The notes under the pieces: model-generated
What the model was told of the DNA's origin: nothing
Seen by the model: the letters and a program-made list of their open reading frames with translations, nothing else
Database searches by the model: none
Assembly (NCBI GenBank): GCA_947623215.1
Contig: CANQGN010000107.1
Span: 1 to 5,535, forward strand
Source: an uncultured Clostridia bacterium
GTDB taxonomy: Bacteria; Bacillota; Clostridia; Oscillospirales; Acutalibacteraceae
Direction: 5' to 3'
DNA: 5,535 nucleotides
Part shown: positions 5,004 to 5,535 of the stretch, one piece after another
How the letters are laid out: the number at the start of each line of letters is the position of its first letter
Position numbering within the stretch: position 1 is the first letter of the stretch
Position numbers and translations under genes: made by a program

Positions 5004-5535
5004 ATGAACCGTGAGTTTCCCATTGGCGTGATGTTGGATTCTTTTCGCACGAGCATACCGGAAGCGTTAGCGCTGGCCGCCGCAGTAGGGGCGGAGGGGG
5101 TGCAGGTCTACGCCACCGGCGGCCCCATGGCGCCGAAGAATATGACGGCGGAAGCCCGCCGGGACTTTTTAAACCGGGCCTCGGCCCACGGGCTTACCGT
5201 CTCGGCGCTTTGCGGCGACATCGGCCGGTTTGACGACCCGGCGACCAATCCCGCCCGTATCGAGCGCTCCAAACGCATTATGGAGCTGGCGGTGGCGCTG
5301 GGGCCGGGCATTGTAACCACCCACATAGGGGTAATACCAGCCGACAAAACCCACCCCCGCTATGGGGTTATGCAGGAGGCCTGCTACGAGCTGGCTTCTT
5401 ACGCCGACCGGCTGGGCGGCCACTTTGCCATAGAAACGGGGCCGGAGCGGGCCGACGTGCTGGGCGATTTTTTAGACGGCCTGCACTCTACCGGCGTGGC
5501 GGTGAATTTAGACCCCGCCAATTTGGTGATGGTGG
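5004..5535 (+). CDS. Sugar phosphate isomerase/epimerase family protein (xylose isomerase-like TIM barrel), 3'-truncated by window
   Basis: The frame opens with ATG and MNREFPIGVMLDSF and stays open for 177 codons to the window end, so roughly the last third of a family member (usually about 270-290 residues) is missing. The early strand and helix pattern (EGVQVYATGG, 31-40), SALCGDIG (67-74), TTHIGVIP (105-112), FAIETGPE (141-148) and VAVNLDPANL (165-174) match AP-endonuclease-2/xylose isomerase-like barrels. By family analogy Glu144 and Asp170 are the first two metal ligands; the later His and Glu ligands would lie beyond the edge. Such proteins interconvert keto and aldo sugars or epimerise sugar phosphates or inositols, but the substrate cannot be assigned from this part. 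It starts 34 nt after trkA with no terminator or promoter recognised between them, so co-transcription is likely. Confidence 0.88.
   Translation, partial: MNREFPIGVMLDSFRTSIPEALALAAAVGAEGVQVYATGGPMAPKNMTAEARRDFLNRASAHGLTVSALCGDIGRFDDPATNPARIERSKRIMELAVALGPGIVTTHIGVIPADKTHPRYGVMQEACYELASYADRLGGHFAIETGPERADVLGDFLDGLHSTGVAVNLDPANLVMV

Noticed and set aside
1..5535. CRISPR, mobile element, toxin-antitoxin, defence or riboswitch system
   Set aside because: No spaced repeats, transposase, integrase, terminal inverted repeats, paired small toxin/antitoxin frames or known riboswitch patterns were seen; all genes belong to recognisable housekeeping-like families.

Overview
The window (positions 1-5535) looks like ordinary chromosome from a GC-rich anaerobic Firmicute. 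My best guess is Clostridia, Oscillospiraceae-like. This rests on the protein types (EF-G-like paralog, DUF4430 lipoprotein, cytosolic TrkA) and on Gram-positive-style promoters and Shine-Dalgarno sites; the taxonomy is inference. There are no mobile elements, CRISPR arrays, tRNA or rRNA genes, and I found no convincing new multi-gene system.

Layout. (1) Positions 2-651, plus strand: the C-terminal part of a YkuE-like metallophosphoesterase whose start lies before the window. All visible metal-site motifs are intact, but the reading frame breaks just after the last one and the true C-terminus continues in another frame. (2) Positions 653-690: a strong bidirectional terminator between this gene and the convergent next one. 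(3) Positions 2766-706, minus strand: a complete EF-G-like translational GTPase with a TTG start, its own extended -10 promoter (2891-2919) and a GC-rich leader of about 120 nt. Its G domain departs from canonical EF-G at several key positions. (4) Positions 3465-3079, minus strand: a small DUF4430 lipoprotein with a near-consensus promoter (3511-3540) and its own terminator (3026-3057). (5) Positions 3614-4969, plus strand: trkA, a two-RCK potassium-uptake regulator, transcribed divergently from the lipoprotein. (6) From 5004 to the window edge, plus strand: a sugar phosphate isomerase/epimerase-family TIM barrel, 34 nt behind trkA with a good ribosome binding site and no terminator between them.

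Working together. The lipoprotein and trkA share a 148-bp divergent promoter region, with their -35 boxes about 9 bp apart. trkA and the isomerase-like gene are probably one transcript, although no functional link is obvious. The membrane channel partner of TrkA (TrkH/TrkG type) is not in the window. The points most worth a second look are the lesion in the phosphoesterase, the altered GTPase motifs of the EF-G paralog, the GC palindrome inside the lipoprotein promoter, and a striking preference for GTA as the valine codon before Asp or Glu codons in an otherwise GC-rich gene set.
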